Made by a program: the position numbers and the translations under genes. A stretch of DNA of 63,716 nt, taken from positions 1-63,716 of the forward strand of contig NZ_RHOE01000008.1 in assembly GCF_003946385.1 (NCBI RefSeq), written 5' to 3'. Of the stretch, positions 10,062 to 19,066 are shown piece after piece (the stretch's first letter is position 1; the number at the start of each line of letters is the position of its first letter). Source of the stretch: Loigolactobacillus zhaoyuanensis (lineage in GTDB: Bacteria; Bacillota; Bacilli; Lactobacillales; Lactobacillaceae). The notes under the pieces were generated by a model, which was given only the letters and a program-made list of their open reading frames with translations, made no database searches and was not told the DNA's origin.

Positions 10062-11135
10062 TTGATAACGGCTCAGGCCCCTGGCAAACTATATATCGCG
10101 GGTGAATACGCAGTTGTGGAGACTGGTTTACCCGCTGTTATTGTCGCATTAAATCAATTTGTGACGGTCAGCATTGAAAAAAGCGCCGATTTTGGCAGTA
10201 TTGCTTCAAAACAATATCAGGAGAATTCACTTTATTGGTTACGCCAAGGTGACGAAATGGTGTTTGATAACCGGGATAACCCATTCCACTATATTCTCTC
10301 GGCAATTCGGTTAACGGAAAAATACGCGTTGGAGGCTGGTAAACGATTATCTCTATATCATTTACAGATCAACAGCGATTTAGATTCCGCCGATGGTAAA
10401 AAATATGGCCTAGGCAGTTCAGCGGCGGTCACCGTCGCAACGATCAAAGCTTTATTGGCTTACTATGAGTTACCACTGGCTAAGGATAAACTTTATAAAT
10501 TAGCTGCGATCGCTCATTTAGACGTTCAAGGCAATGGCTCATTAGGCGATATTGCGGCCAGCGTTTATGGTGGCTGGATCGCTTATCAGGCTTTCGATCG
10601 TGATTGGCTCCAAGCAATGCGCCGTGAGTCGAGTCTGACCGAATTACTTGATCTTGAATGGCCACAACTAAATATTGAATTACTAACACCGCCAGAAAAT
10701 TTACAATTGATGATCGGTTGGACTGGCTCACCGGCCTCAACGTCGCAATTAGTCGATAAGATCACGATCGCCAAAGCTAAAAAACGCCGCGCTTACCAAC
10801 AATTTCTGAATCAGAGTACCGCTTGTTTACAAGCGATGATTGCCGGTTTTAAACAAAAGGATCTGACCATCATTCAAACTCAGATCAAGCGTAACCGCGA
10901 ATTATTACAGCAGCTAAGCGATTTTAGCCATGTTTCAATCGAAACCCCGCTACTGAAAAAAATGTGCAACTTAGCCGAAGAATTCGGCGGTGCTGCTAAA
11001 TCCTCTGGTGCCGGCGGTGGTGACTGCGGTATTGCGATTTTAGATGCAGCTCAGCCAACGCAACAGTTAGCCGTCAATTGGGAAAATAACGGTATCGAAC
11101 AATTGGCATTAGCCGTGCACAACGTGACGATTTAA
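10062..11135 (+). CDS. mvaK2: phosphomevalonate kinase
   Basis: GHMP kinase phosphorylating 5-phosphomevalonate to the diphosphate. Motifs are APGKLYIAGEYAVVETGLPA, KYGLGSSAAVTVATIKAL and SSGAGGGDCGIAI. The start is placed at TTG 10062, which follows AAAGGAAATGATTG. The ATG 48 bases upstream adds residues outside the family alignment and has no ribosome site. It lies between mvaD and fni, completing the pathway from mevalonate. Confidence 0.93.
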   Translation: MITAQAPGKLYIAGEYAVVETGLPAVIVALNQFVTVSIEKSADFGSIASKQYQENSLYWLRQGDEMVFDNRDNPFHYILSAIRLTEKYALEAGKRLSLYHLQINSDLDSADGKKYGLGSSAAVTVATIKALLAYYELPLAKDKLYKLAAIAHLDVQGNGSLGDIAASVYGGWIAYQAFDRDWLQAMRRESSLTELLDLEWPQLNIELLTPPENLQLMIGWTGSPASTSQLVDKITIAKAKKRRAYQQFLNQSTACLQAMIAGFKQKDLTIIQTQIKRNRELLQQLSDFSHVSIETPLLKKMCNLAEEFGGAAKSSGAGGGDCGIAILDAAQPTQQLAVNWENNGIEQLALAVHNVTI

Positions 11136-11184
11136 GCCGCAACGTTGTGGCTACAGCCAGCCTAGCATTCTTGGAGGTAACTAA

Positions 11185-12231
11185 ATGACTAAACTATCCC
11201 CGCATGCTCATCGTAAGGATGAACATGTTTTTTTAGCAGAAAAGTTCTATGCAGCCACGCAAGCAAATGACTTTGATCAAGTTCGGTTCATTCATCAAAG
11301 TTTACCGGAGATTGCTGTGGCCGAAGTTGATTTAACCAGTCAATTAGCGGAGCAAACCGTCGCCTTGCCTTTCTACATTAACGCCATGACTGGTGGCAGC
11401 CCGCGGACGCAACAGCTTAATCAACATCTGGCTACGATCGCGCGAGATTTAAATATTCCCATGGCCACCGGCTCGCAAAGTGTTGCTTTGAAGGAAACTG
11501 AACTGGCCGCTAGCTTTGCAATTGTGCGCCAAACTAACCCTAATGGCGTTATATTGGCTAATATAGGTGCTGATGTGACTTTAGCTCAGGCTGAACAAGT
11601 CATCGATATGCTGCAAGCCAACGCCTTACAGATCCATCTCAATACGCCACAAGAGATCGTAATGCCTGAAGGCGAACAACGTTTCTATTGGCTAGATAAT
11701 TTAGCCCAATTAGTTGCTAAATTACCGGTACCGGTCATCGTTAAAGAAGTCGGCTTCGGGATGAGCCACGAAACATTAGCACAACTAATGGCAGCAGGCG
11801 TCCAATACGTTGATCTTGGTGGTCGCGGCGGCACCAATTTTGTTGAAATCGAAAATGCTCGCCGACCGCAACATGACCTCGATTATCTGACCGGCTGGGG
11901 TCAATCGACTGTTGAATCCTTACTGGAAAGTCGCGCTTATGCCCAGCAATTGACGATCTACGCTTCTGGCGGCGTGCGCAATCCACTGGACATCGTTAAA
12001 GCATTAGCCCTAGGTGCCCGATCAGTCGGCATGGCCGGTACCATATTACATCATTTACAAACAGAGGGACCCGCTGCAACCAGCGCTTTGCTAAGTACGT
12101 GGCGCGACCAACTAAAATTGATTTTCGCCCTGCTGGGTTGTCGTAACGTCAGTGAATTGCCGCGTAAAGCACAGCTGATTTTCAGTCCTGAATTATTAAG
12201 CTATGCGAGTCAACGCCAAATTAAACTATAA
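11185..12231 (+). CDS. fni: type 2 isopentenyl-diphosphate delta-isomerase (FMN-dependent)
   Basis: Interconverts IPP and DMAPP with FMN and NADPH, unrelated to the type 1 enzyme. 348 residues. Visible elements are the N-terminal RKDEHVFLAEKF, the FMN-region INAMTGGSPRT, VGFGMSHETL, DLGGRGGTNFVEIEN, and the phosphate-binding ASGGVRNPLDIVKALALGA. Last gene of the mevalonate operon; SD GGAGG precedes the ATG, and a shared terminator follows the stop. Confidence 0.95.
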   Translation: MTKLSPHAHRKDEHVFLAEKFYAATQANDFDQVRFIHQSLPEIAVAEVDLTSQLAEQTVALPFYINAMTGGSPRTQQLNQHLATIARDLNIPMATGSQSVALKETELAASFAIVRQTNPNGVILANIGADVTLAQAEQVIDMLQANALQIHLNTPQEIVMPEGEQRFYWLDNLAQLVAKLPVPVIVKEVGFGMSHETLAQLMAAGVQYVDLGGRGGTNFVEIENARRPQHDLDYLTGWGQSTVESLLESRAYAQQLTIYASGGVRNPLDIVKALALGARSVGMAGTILHHLQTEGPAATSALLSTWRDQLKLIFALLGCRNVSELPRKAQLIFSPELLSYASQRQIKL

Positions 12232-12265
12232 AAAAGACAGAATCCAAGTGGATTCTGTCTTTTTT
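12230..12265. terminator. bidirectional terminator shared by fni and the RNA methyltransferase gene
   Basis: AAAAAAGACAGAATCC and GGATTCTGTCTTTTTT form a 16-bp perfect stem with an AAGT loop between two convergent genes. Confidence 0.9.
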
Positions 12266-13652
12266 AGTCTTCTGTTTCGCCGACATCGGCCACAAAACGC
12301 AGGCCTTTTGGGAAAAAGTTTTTCATTGTGGTGCCCGTCAATTTACCGAAACCAACCGATTTTTCTTGATAACGTAGTAAATACCAGCCCTTACCGGTTA
12401 TTGGCAAGGTAAAGGTTTCGCCGTGAACATACTTCACATATTGTGCTGTCGTTAGATCAAGTACCTGCTTAGCGGTGGTCAACGTCAAGGCTAAAGCGTA
12501 GGCGGGCTCAAACCGATTGCGTTTGAACATCCCTAGCGGCAAGCCAGGGCGAACTACTTTCAAGCCTTTCAGCGCGATGGGCTCTGGCTGCGCAAATAAA
12601 TAATCACGATGGACTAATAAATGCGGATAGGCGGCGCTCGGCAACGTCGCCTGGGCAAATTCTTGCCATAAAGGCTGCTCTTCCTTCGTTAAAGCAGGCG
12701 CCACCCGTTTACTTTTCTTCGATTGCGGTTTAACTACCGCTGTAGGTGCATCCGCCGCTAGCTGTAACTTAGCGATAAAATGACCTTCCCCGGCAAATAA
12801 ATGTGGAAAAAGCCGCAAAGTTCCGGCCAACGCTGGATTATCATCGGCCCATTCTGGGCGGCCTGCACTCATGCCCGCTTGCCGCGTGATCGGCACCACC
12901 GTCAATGGGTACTGCTGCAATAACCAAGCGATAATTTGCTCGTCCTCTTCAGGACTAAACGTACAAGTCGAATAAATGATTTCCCCACCAGGCCGCAACA
13001 TTTTTAGTGCTTCGGTCAAAATTTCGCGCTGGCGTTGCGCACAAGCCAGCGGATAATCTGGTGTCCAATACTTTTTAGCACCCGGATCTTTGCGGAACAT
13101 GCCTTCCCCGGAACAAGGAGCGTCGACTAAAATCCGATCAAAAAAGCTGGGAAATTTTTGTGCTAACCGCTCTGGTGTCTCATTGGTGATCACGGCGTTA
13201 GTAATGCCAAAACGCTCCACATTTTCGGCTAAAATCTTGGCCCGCTTTGGCATGATCTCGTTAGCCACCAATAAGCCCTTTTGCTGCATAAAACTGGCTA
13301 AATGCGTGGTCTTACCACCGGGTGCGGCACATAGGTCCAGCACGCGCTCGCCGGGCTGTGGCGCTGCGACAGCCCCAACTAGCATTGCACTAGGCTCTTG
13401 GCTATAGACATAACCTGCTTGATGATCCACTTGACGGCCTTTAACCGCGCCATAATAGCCCCACTGCGTCGTCGGTACTGGCTGAGTCAGATCTAAGCTC
13501 ACCGCCTGCGGATTTGGCTTCAACGGATTAAGTCGAAAACCTTTATGTCCTTCAACTTGAAAGCTGGCTAAAAACGGCACCGCGTCTGCACCCAGCAGGC
13601 GCTGATATTTTTCTGTAAATCCTTCTGGTAACAAACTAGTTCCCCTTTTCAT
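12264..13652 (-). CDS. RsmF/YebU-type m5C RNA methyltransferase (NOL1/NOP2/Sun family)
   Basis: S-adenosylmethionine-dependent RNA cytosine-5 methyltransferase, probably for 16S rRNA. 462 residues. SAM motif VLDLCAAPGGKTTHLA, motif IV DAPCSGEGMFRKD and motif VI YSTCTFSPEEDE each carry the cysteine expected of the two-cysteine mechanism. The C-terminal third (from about 300) resembles the RsmF RNA-binding extensions. Convergent with fni. Confidence 0.9.
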   Translation of the reverse strand: MKRGTSLLPEGFTEKYQRLLGADAVPFLASFQVEGHKGFRLNPLKPNPQAVSLDLTQPVPTTQWGYYGAVKGRQVDHQAGYVYSQEPSAMLVGAVAAPQPGERVLDLCAAPGGKTTHLASFMQQKGLLVANEIMPKRAKILAENVERFGITNAVITNETPERLAQKFPSFFDRILVDAPCSGEGMFRKDPGAKKYWTPDYPLACAQRQREILTEALKMLRPGGEIIYSTCTFSPEEDEQIIAWLLQQYPLTVVPITRQAGMSAGRPEWADDNPALAGTLRLFPHLFAGEGHFIAKLQLAADAPTAVVKPQSKKSKRVAPALTKEEQPLWQEFAQATLPSAAYPHLLVHRDYLFAQPEPIALKGLKVVRPGLPLGMFKRNRFEPAYALALTLTTAKQVLDLTTAQYVKYVHGETFTLPITGKGWYLLRYQEKSVGFGKLTGTTMKNFFPKGLRFVADVGETED

Positions 13653-13694
13653 TTAAATCAAGCACTGCATTGGAACTTGATCAGCACAGATCAT

Positions 13695-14669
13695 TTAATG
13701 CGTTAACTTTAAGGTGTGGCGTAAACGCAAACCATAATAGAGCAAACAAACAAGATAGTTGGACCCAAGTATCAAAGCAAGCAGATCATACTGCAAAATA
13801 TACAACTGCCAAGCACCGATCAAACCGCCAACTGTGATTCCTAGCAACGCCCACAACGCAAAATGCCGCAGTTCACGCCAATAAAAATCCTTGGTATCAT
13901 CGGTATAAAAGCCGGCCGTTTTTAGCATCCGGCGCGCCAAAATCAACCAAAGTTCGACCACGCCAATGAACAATGCAATAATTAAAATCAATGCACCGCC
14001 AAACCACCAATATTCTTGCAACCAAGCCAAGCCAACAAACGGCGTACTTTGCGGCAATAAATGTTTCATCGAAGTTGCCTGAAATAAGCTTTTAAAGGTG
14101 CTTAAGTGAGCTAATTTGGGCTTGCCATCCAAACGAATCTCAAAATGGCTCAGTGACTGCGCCGCCAAACTTTGCTGCGGTGAAGTTGAAATGAAAATCA
14201 TTTTATCCAGCTGACTGTTTTTCTTGTTGCCGACCACGCCGATCACAGATAAATAGCGGTCGCCATATTTTAAATAACTCTGATTAGTCGGCGAATATAA
14301 CTTTTTCGCAACGGTCTGACCCACTACTGCCACCGGCACCGGTGAACTAAAGTCGCTGTCACTAAAAAAACGCCCAGAGATCAGCGGCAACGTTTTGAAA
14401 TTACCGGCGCCGTACATGAAAATCGTGTGTGAATGCGGTTGGCGATATTGCACCTGATAATCAGTTAACTGACTTTTTTTAGCCAATTCCTGATTAGCCG
14501 TCACAATTGTTTCTTTACTTTTAGTTTTGATCACTTGTGCGTTGGTCGTCAAGCCAGCGTGGTTTAACAGATCTTGATAGACCACCCGATTCATTTGGCT
14601 GAAAAAGAAGACGCCTAAAAAAGCGACCAATACCAAAAGAACCACCAAAAGCGATTTACGTTTTAACAA
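13695..14669 (-). CDS. MacB/FtsX-like ABC transporter permease, orphan
   Basis: 324 residues with one N-terminal transmembrane helix (about 6-24), a roughly 190-residue extracytoplasmic domain with MacB_PCD-like features (PLISGRFF, PVPVAVVGQTVAKKLY, VIGVVGN), and three C-terminal helices (about 220-315). No ATPase or second permease lies nearby, so substrate and partners are unknown. The start is TTG 14669, placed 8 bases after GAGGTG, which is the end of repeat gamma copy 2. Confidence 0.65.
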   Translation of the reverse strand: MLKRKSLLVVLLVLVAFLGVFFFSQMNRVVYQDLLNHAGLTTNAQVIKTKSKETIVTANQELAKKSQLTDYQVQYRQPHSHTIFMYGAGNFKTLPLISGRFFSDSDFSSPVPVAVVGQTVAKKLYSPTNQSYLKYGDRYLSVIGVVGNKKNSQLDKMIFISTSPQQSLAAQSLSHFEIRLDGKPKLAHLSTFKSLFQATSMKHLLPQSTPFVGLAWLQEYWWFGGALILIIALFIGVVELWLILARRMLKTAGFYTDDTKDFYWRELRHFALWALLGITVGGLIGAWQLYILQYDLLALILGSNYLVCLLYYGLRLRHTLKLTH

Positions 14670-14681
14670 GTATGGTTCACC

Positions 14682-14813
14682 TCTATCTCACTATTAAGGT
14701 AACTTTTTGTGAAAACAAAAAGTATCAATGTTCGTGGCGATGCCATTCAACTACGGCGAAGACTGCCAAGTTGAAACATAGCTCTATCTCACTTTTAAGG
14801 TAACTTCTTGCCG
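14682..14813. repeat. dispersed repeat gamma, copy 2 (no alpha insertion)
   Basis: Bounded by CTATCTCACTATTAAGG (14683) and CTATCTCACTTTTAAGG (14789). It contains hairpin TTCAACT-AC-GGC...GCC-A-AGTTGAA at 14746-14775. It matches 2880-3133 on both sides of the alpha unit there, so it is the unoccupied form. Confidence 0.75.
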
Positions 14814-14892
14814 GATAAATTATTAATTATAAGCATAGCTGGTCGCTACAGGAATGTCTAGCCCAGGTTTCAGTGATCCAGCTTAATTGCGG

Positions 14893-15663
14893 CTAGTAGA
14901 TCCAAAACAACTGTTCCGCCACCAGATCCAGTGGTGGAAAATTACGATTGAGCGTGGCAACTTGCGCGTTTTGCTGATAATCAGCTTGCTGCCAAAATTG
15001 ACTGCTATTGGTGCAGCCATTGCGTTCACCAATGCAAAGTAGCGGGATCTGGGGAGTGTCTTGCCGCATTAGTTGCAACAGCTGCCAATCGATCGGCACG
15101 CCATCTGGGCTCCAGACCATGACTACGTAATCGATTTCATGCCGATATTTACGATAAGCCGCCAGCGCATCCAGTTTTTCCACCGATGTCAATTGCTGCT
15201 TACCGGTTTCGTTTTCTGCCACCCAGCCGAGGCTATCCGTGGCGTAGACTTGTTGCTTGAATTGACGCAGACCGTAACTTAAATAACCGTTACCGGCCAT
15301 CACTTCCAAATAACGATTACCGGGCAGCCGAGCAATACTCGCCGCGACAGCCTGCGTGATCTGCCCCCAAAAGCCGAACTGATCTTGCAAAAAGCCACGA
15401 TAATTTTGTAAACAACGATCTAGCCGTTGAAATTCAGCGGCTGCCTGATTGAAATCTTGCTGCGGCTGCGCCAGTGACCACTCGATCAGCACCGTTTCCG
15501 GTAAGATCAGATTCGGTAGCTCACGTGGCAGTTTATGTTGCGCTAAACGCATGACATTGCGTAAAATACCGTCTAAGCGCTGGGTCACGGCTGGTAAAGT
15601 CGCATAGCGTTGTCGTAACCAACGTACTTCCTGCATATATTTAGTTGCCATAACGTCGGCCAT
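14893..15663 (-). CDS. class I SAM-dependent methyltransferase-like protein
   Basis: 256 residues. A helical N-terminal part (1-105) precedes a Rossmann-type segment with the SAM-loop-like RYLEVMAGNGYLSYGL, then YATDSLGW and VVMVWSPDGVPIDW. The substrate is unknown. The ATG follows GCAGGACGG. It lies between an orphan permease and a SufT-like gene with separate signals, so no operon partner is suggested. Confidence 0.65.
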   Translation of the reverse strand: MADVMATKYMQEVRWLRQRYATLPAVTQRLDGILRNVMRLAQHKLPRELPNLILPETVLIEWSLAQPQQDFNQAAAEFQRLDRCLQNYRGFLQDQFGFWGQITQAVAASIARLPGNRYLEVMAGNGYLSYGLRQFKQQVYATDSLGWVAENETGKQQLTSVEKLDALAAYRKYRHEIDYVVMVWSPDGVPIDWQLLQLMRQDTPQIPLLCIGERNGCTNSSQFWQQADYQQNAQVATLNRNFPPLDLVAEQLFWIY

Positions 15664-15682
15664 TTTCCGTCCTGCTTCCCGT

Positions 15683-15717
15683 AAAAAAAGAGTCAGACAA
15701 TTACTTGTCCCACTCTC
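15683..15717 (-). terminator. terminator downstream of the SufT-like gene
   Basis: On the minus strand GAGTGGGACAA...TTGTCTGACTC is followed by TTTTTTT. A two-base bulge interrupts an otherwise paired stem. Confidence 0.75.
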
Positions 15718-15728
15718 ATTGACTATAT

Positions 15729-16082
15729 TTAACGGATACCTAATGCGATCCGTGCGTAACGACTCATTTTATCAACGGACCAAGCTGGATACCACACAAG
15801 TTCAATATCGACGTCCTTTACTTCGGGAACTTCACTTAATGACAAATTGATCTGTTCGTTCAATAAATCAGATAGTGGGCAACCCATTGTGGTTAAGGTC
15901 ATCTTAATGTGGCATAAGCCTTCATCGTTCAAATCAACACCATAGATCAAGCCAAGGTTGACGATATCGATACCTAATTCAGGATCGATCACGGATTCCA
16001 AAGCAGTTAAAATATTATCTCTAACGGCATCAACTACTTCTTCTTCCTCAGTTGGTGCAACATTTTTTTCAGTTTCACTCAT
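15729..16082 (-). CDS. SufT/PaaD-like metal-sulfur cluster assembly factor (DUF59, MIP18 family)
   Basis: About 117 residues. Acidic N-terminus, then the DUF59 domain with VIDPELGIDIVNLGLIYGV and the conserved Cys in TLTTMGCPLSD, ending WSVDKMSRYARIALGI. The family assists Fe-S maturation. ATG 16082 is preferred: GAGGTG lies 8 bases upstream, whereas the GTG nine bases earlier overlaps that site. A second paralogue is at 45049-45390. Confidence 0.88.
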   Translation of the reverse strand: MSETEKNVAPTEEEEVVDAVRDNILTALESVIDPELGIDIVNLGLIYGVDLNDEGLCHIKMTLTTMGCPLSDLLNEQINLSLSEVPEVKDVDIELVWYPAWSVDKMSRYARIALGIR

Positions 16083-16137
16083 AGGACTCACCTCTTTTAC
16101 TTTCCCCCATTATACTTAAAAAAAGTCAATTCAGCAA

Positions 16138-17457
16138 TCATAAATGAGAAGGGCTTTCATTTACATCAAGTTGGGCCATATCAGCATAGGTTTCACGCTT
16201 GATGATCAGCCGTGCTGCGCCGTTTTCAACAAAAACAACTGCTGGACGTGGATTGCGATTATAGTTGCTGGCCATCGAGTAACCGTAGGCACCAGTAACG
16301 AACATCGCCAGGACATCCCCCGGTTGACTCTGTGGTAAGGGTAGATCCCACAATAACATATCGCCAGATTCGCAATATTTACCGGCGATCGATACCGTTT
16401 CTACCGGCTCAGCTTCGGGGGCATTAGCCAAAACGGCACTATATTTTGCTTCATACAAAGCGGGCCGTATATTGTCGCCCATGCCGCCGTCAACGGCAAC
16501 GTAATGCCGAATTCCCGGTAGATCCTTACGCGAGCCGATCGTATACAAAGAAGTGCCAGCTTCCGCCACCATTGAGCGCCCAGGCTCGATCCAAATTTCT
16601 GGTAACGGTAATTTTGCCGCTGCTGCTTGTTGCTTAACTACCTTAACGATATCGCGCACATATTCTTGTGGCGCTAACGGTTGGTCCGCCGCTGTATAAC
16701 GAACGCCAAAGCCACCACCTAAATTGAGCACTTCGGCGGTGAAGCCTGTTTGTGCCCATTGCACTAACAAATCGATCATTGCGGTCGCTGCCATTTCAAA
16801 ACCGTTCGTTTCAAAAATTTGCGACCCAATATGGCAATGGACACCGCGTAAATTCAGTCGCGGTAAGGCTTGGACTTTTTCAAAGGCTTGCGTGGCTTGC
16901 CCGCTTTTGAGATCAAAACCAAATTTAGAATCTTCCTGACCAGTCATAATGTATTCGTGGGTATGCGCCGAAATTCCGGGAGCGATCCGCAATAATACAT
17001 CAATACTTTGCTCGTGACGCGTTAGAATATCATTCAATAAGTCGATTTCATGAAAGTTATCTAAAACGATCGTACCCACGCCAGCGGTTAACGCATATTC
17101 CAATTCCGCCGCTGTTTTATTGTTCCCGTGAAACGAAGCGTTGGCCAGCGGAAAACCAGCTTGCTGGGCAGTATAAATTTCACCACCAGAAACAACATCA
17201 CAGCCAACACCTTGTTCCGCCAATAATTGGTACATGGCGATCGCGGTAAAAGCCTTGCTGGCATACGTTACTTTATAAGCCACCCCGGCTTCTTCAAAAA
17301 CTTGCTTAAATTCAGCAATTCGTTGTTTGATCAAAGCCACATCGTAAACGATCAGCGGTGTGCCATATTCATGTGCTAACGCTAATGTATCCACCCCGCC
17401 AATACTCAAGTGCCCGGCTTGATTAGTCGCTTGGGTGCCATAATGATAGTAACTCAA
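16138..17457 (-). CDS. lysA: diaminopimelate decarboxylase
   Basis: PLP-dependent fold III decarboxylase making lysine from meso-diaminopimelate. The PLP lysine lies in VTYASKAF; other motifs are SGGEIYTA, HCHIGSQIF, LNLGGGFGVRY, WIEPGRSMVAEAG and KYCESGDMLLWD. Start: TTG 17457 lies 8 bases after GGGAG, while the in-frame ATG 15 bases upstream has no ribosome site. No other lysine-pathway genes are beside it. Confidence 0.92.
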   Translation of the reverse strand: MSYYHYGTQATNQAGHLSIGGVDTLALAHEYGTPLIVYDVALIKQRIAEFKQVFEEAGVAYKVTYASKAFTAIAMYQLLAEQGVGCDVVSGGEIYTAQQAGFPLANASFHGNNKTAAELEYALTAGVGTIVLDNFHEIDLLNDILTRHEQSIDVLLRIAPGISAHTHEYIMTGQEDSKFGFDLKSGQATQAFEKVQALPRLNLRGVHCHIGSQIFETNGFEMAATAMIDLLVQWAQTGFTAEVLNLGGGFGVRYTAADQPLAPQEYVRDIVKVVKQQAAAAKLPLPEIWIEPGRSMVAEAGTSLYTIGSRKDLPGIRHYVAVDGGMGDNIRPALYEAKYSAVLANAPEAEPVETVSIAGKYCESGDMLLWDLPLPQSQPGDVLAMFVTGAYGYSMASNYNRNPRPAVVFVENGAARLIIKRETYADMAQLDVNESPSHL

Positions 17458-17599
17458 AACATCCACTCCCATTCATTTGTAGCGTGTTAAAAAAGACACA
17501 CCAATTTACTGTTTTCAACACGTTTTCGTTATTCAGTTGGTCAACCCGTACTATTTAAAAAACGGCGACTGCTATGCGTCACCGCTACTTTAAATCAGT

Positions 17600-17785
17600 T
17601 TACTTAGCGCCTTTTTCTTTTCCGGCGATAAAATAATGGTCATGAGGCATTTCGTTTAACACAATATGAATATCGTCAGCGGGAACGTTAACGTCTTTGG
17701 CGATCGCTGCAGTAACATCGGCCGCCATTTGCTTTAACTGTTCCGGTGTCCGGCCGGCTAATAAATCGATGTGAACTAATGGCAA
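17600..17785 (-). CDS. 4-oxalocrotonate tautomerase family protein
   Basis: Small tautomerase (about 61 residues). These enzymes use the N-terminal proline exposed after Met removal. The TTG at 17785 is directly followed by a Pro codon (Met-Pro-Leu-Val-His) and lies 8 bases after GAGGAAG, so this start restores the catalytic proline. A GTG three codons upstream would bury it. Further motifs are TPEQLKQMAADVT and DDIHIVLNEMP. The physiological substrate is unknown. Confidence 0.88.
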   Translation of the reverse strand: MPLVHIDLLAGRTPEQLKQMAADVTAAIAKDVNVPADDIHIVLNEMPHDHYFIAGKEKGAK

Positions 17786-17855
17786 ATTAATCACTTCCTC
17801 ATTTTATAGACTTAGGTAAAATTACGCTAATTAGTATTTCAACTAACTGCTTGAA

Positions 17856-18743
17856 TTATACCGAATCTTTAGTTGTTTCTGCAAGGTGACTTTTCCGATC
17901 TTCGTCTAAGAATTCGCCTAGAACTTGTGTTGTGTTCATAATATTGACAAAGGCGCCGGGATCAACTAACTTAACTGCCTGTTCCATATCATATAATTCA
18001 TAACGCGTGATCACGATCATTAAAACGTTGCTATCCTGCTGGGTATATGCGCCCCGGGCAGGTAAAATCGTGATGCCGCGGATCAAGCGTTCGTGGATTG
18101 CTTTAACTAAAGCAGTCGATTGCTGAGTCACGATCATCACCGTCACCTTTTGTTGGCTGGTATTAATGCTATCAACCACCCGCGATAGGCAATAGATCGA
18201 AATGATCGTGTATAAGGCGCTGGCCCAGCTGAACATAAAACCGGCGATGATCACGATCAAACCATTGATCGCCATCATCAGGCTGCCAATCGATTTACCA
18301 GTGGTTTTAGCCAACATAAAGGCCACAATATCCATGCCACCAGTGGAAAAACCATATTTCAAGGCGTAGCCCACCCCACCGCCAGTCAGCGCACCACCGA
18401 TAATGGCGTTCATCAACGGATTCGCTGCCAAAGCGTGGATCGGTAATACCACCGAGAGCAAGGCCGTCAATGCTGCCGTCAAAATACTAAACAGCGTGAA
18501 ACCACGGCCAATTTTAAACCAACCGAGCAAGCCGATCGGTAAATTGAAGATCAAGATCCACCAACCTGTTTGGATATGCAGCGAAGTGTAGCGCGCCAGT
18601 AATGTGGAAACTAATTGCGCCAGACCGTTGACCCCAGAACTAAATACGGCCGCCGGGATCAAAAAATTATTTAACGCAAACGCCACTAATAAGCTAGCAA
18701 CAATGGTCACTAAAATTTTCTTACCTAATTCATTTGTATTCAT
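17856..18743 (-). CDS. YitT family membrane protein
   Basis: About 295 residues with five or six N-terminal membrane helices (DUF161-type, ALNNFLIPAAVFSSGVNGLA) and a C-terminal cytoplasmic DUF2179 domain (VTVMIVTQQSTALVKAIHE...GAFVNIMNTTQVLGEF). The function is not established in the family. ATG 18743 follows AAGGAAGG; a longer reading from 18764 has no site. Confidence 0.88.
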   Translation of the reverse strand: MNTNELGKKILVTIVASLLVAFALNNFLIPAAVFSSGVNGLAQLVSTLLARYTSLHIQTGWWILIFNLPIGLLGWFKIGRGFTLFSILTAALTALLSVVLPIHALAANPLMNAIIGGALTGGGVGYALKYGFSTGGMDIVAFMLAKTTGKSIGSLMMAINGLIVIIAGFMFSWASALYTIISIYCLSRVVDSINTSQQKVTVMIVTQQSTALVKAIHERLIRGITILPARGAYTQQDSNVLMIVITRYELYDMEQAVKLVDPGAFVNIMNTTQVLGEFLDEDRKSHLAETTKDSV

Positions 18744-19066
18744 ACGCGCCTTCCTTTTCACCACTAAAGTTAACTTTATTCAAGCAGCGGTTCTGCCGAC
18801 TAGTTGTAAGTCACACTTTACCACAATAATGGCTCATGCCGCTTCCAGACCAATCGGAAAAAATTTCACTTACTTTTTAAGCCAGCATTCATTGTACTCA
18901 ATCTGATCTGCTAATGACTTTTTATGATAATTTTCTTTGCTAATTCTCATTTATTTAAACATTTAACTATTATTTACTCATCATATTATTATAAACAGTG
19001 ATTTATGCGTTGATAATGGTATAATTATGCTGATATTTTTAATTTTATGTATAAAAGGAGTTTAAT
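18744..19066. promoter_or_regulatory. divergent promoter region between yitT-like and pepD-like genes
   Basis: About 320 bases, AT-rich toward the right. An extended -10 box TGGTATAAT occurs at 19017-19025, 42 bases before the dipeptidase ATG, with AAAGGAG as its ribosome site. No open reading frame or stable hairpin was recognised. Confidence 0.5.

Noticed and set aside
16144-16939. Several plus-strand ORFs opposite lysA
   Set aside because: They are complements of a conserved coding sequence, lack start signals and show no domain.
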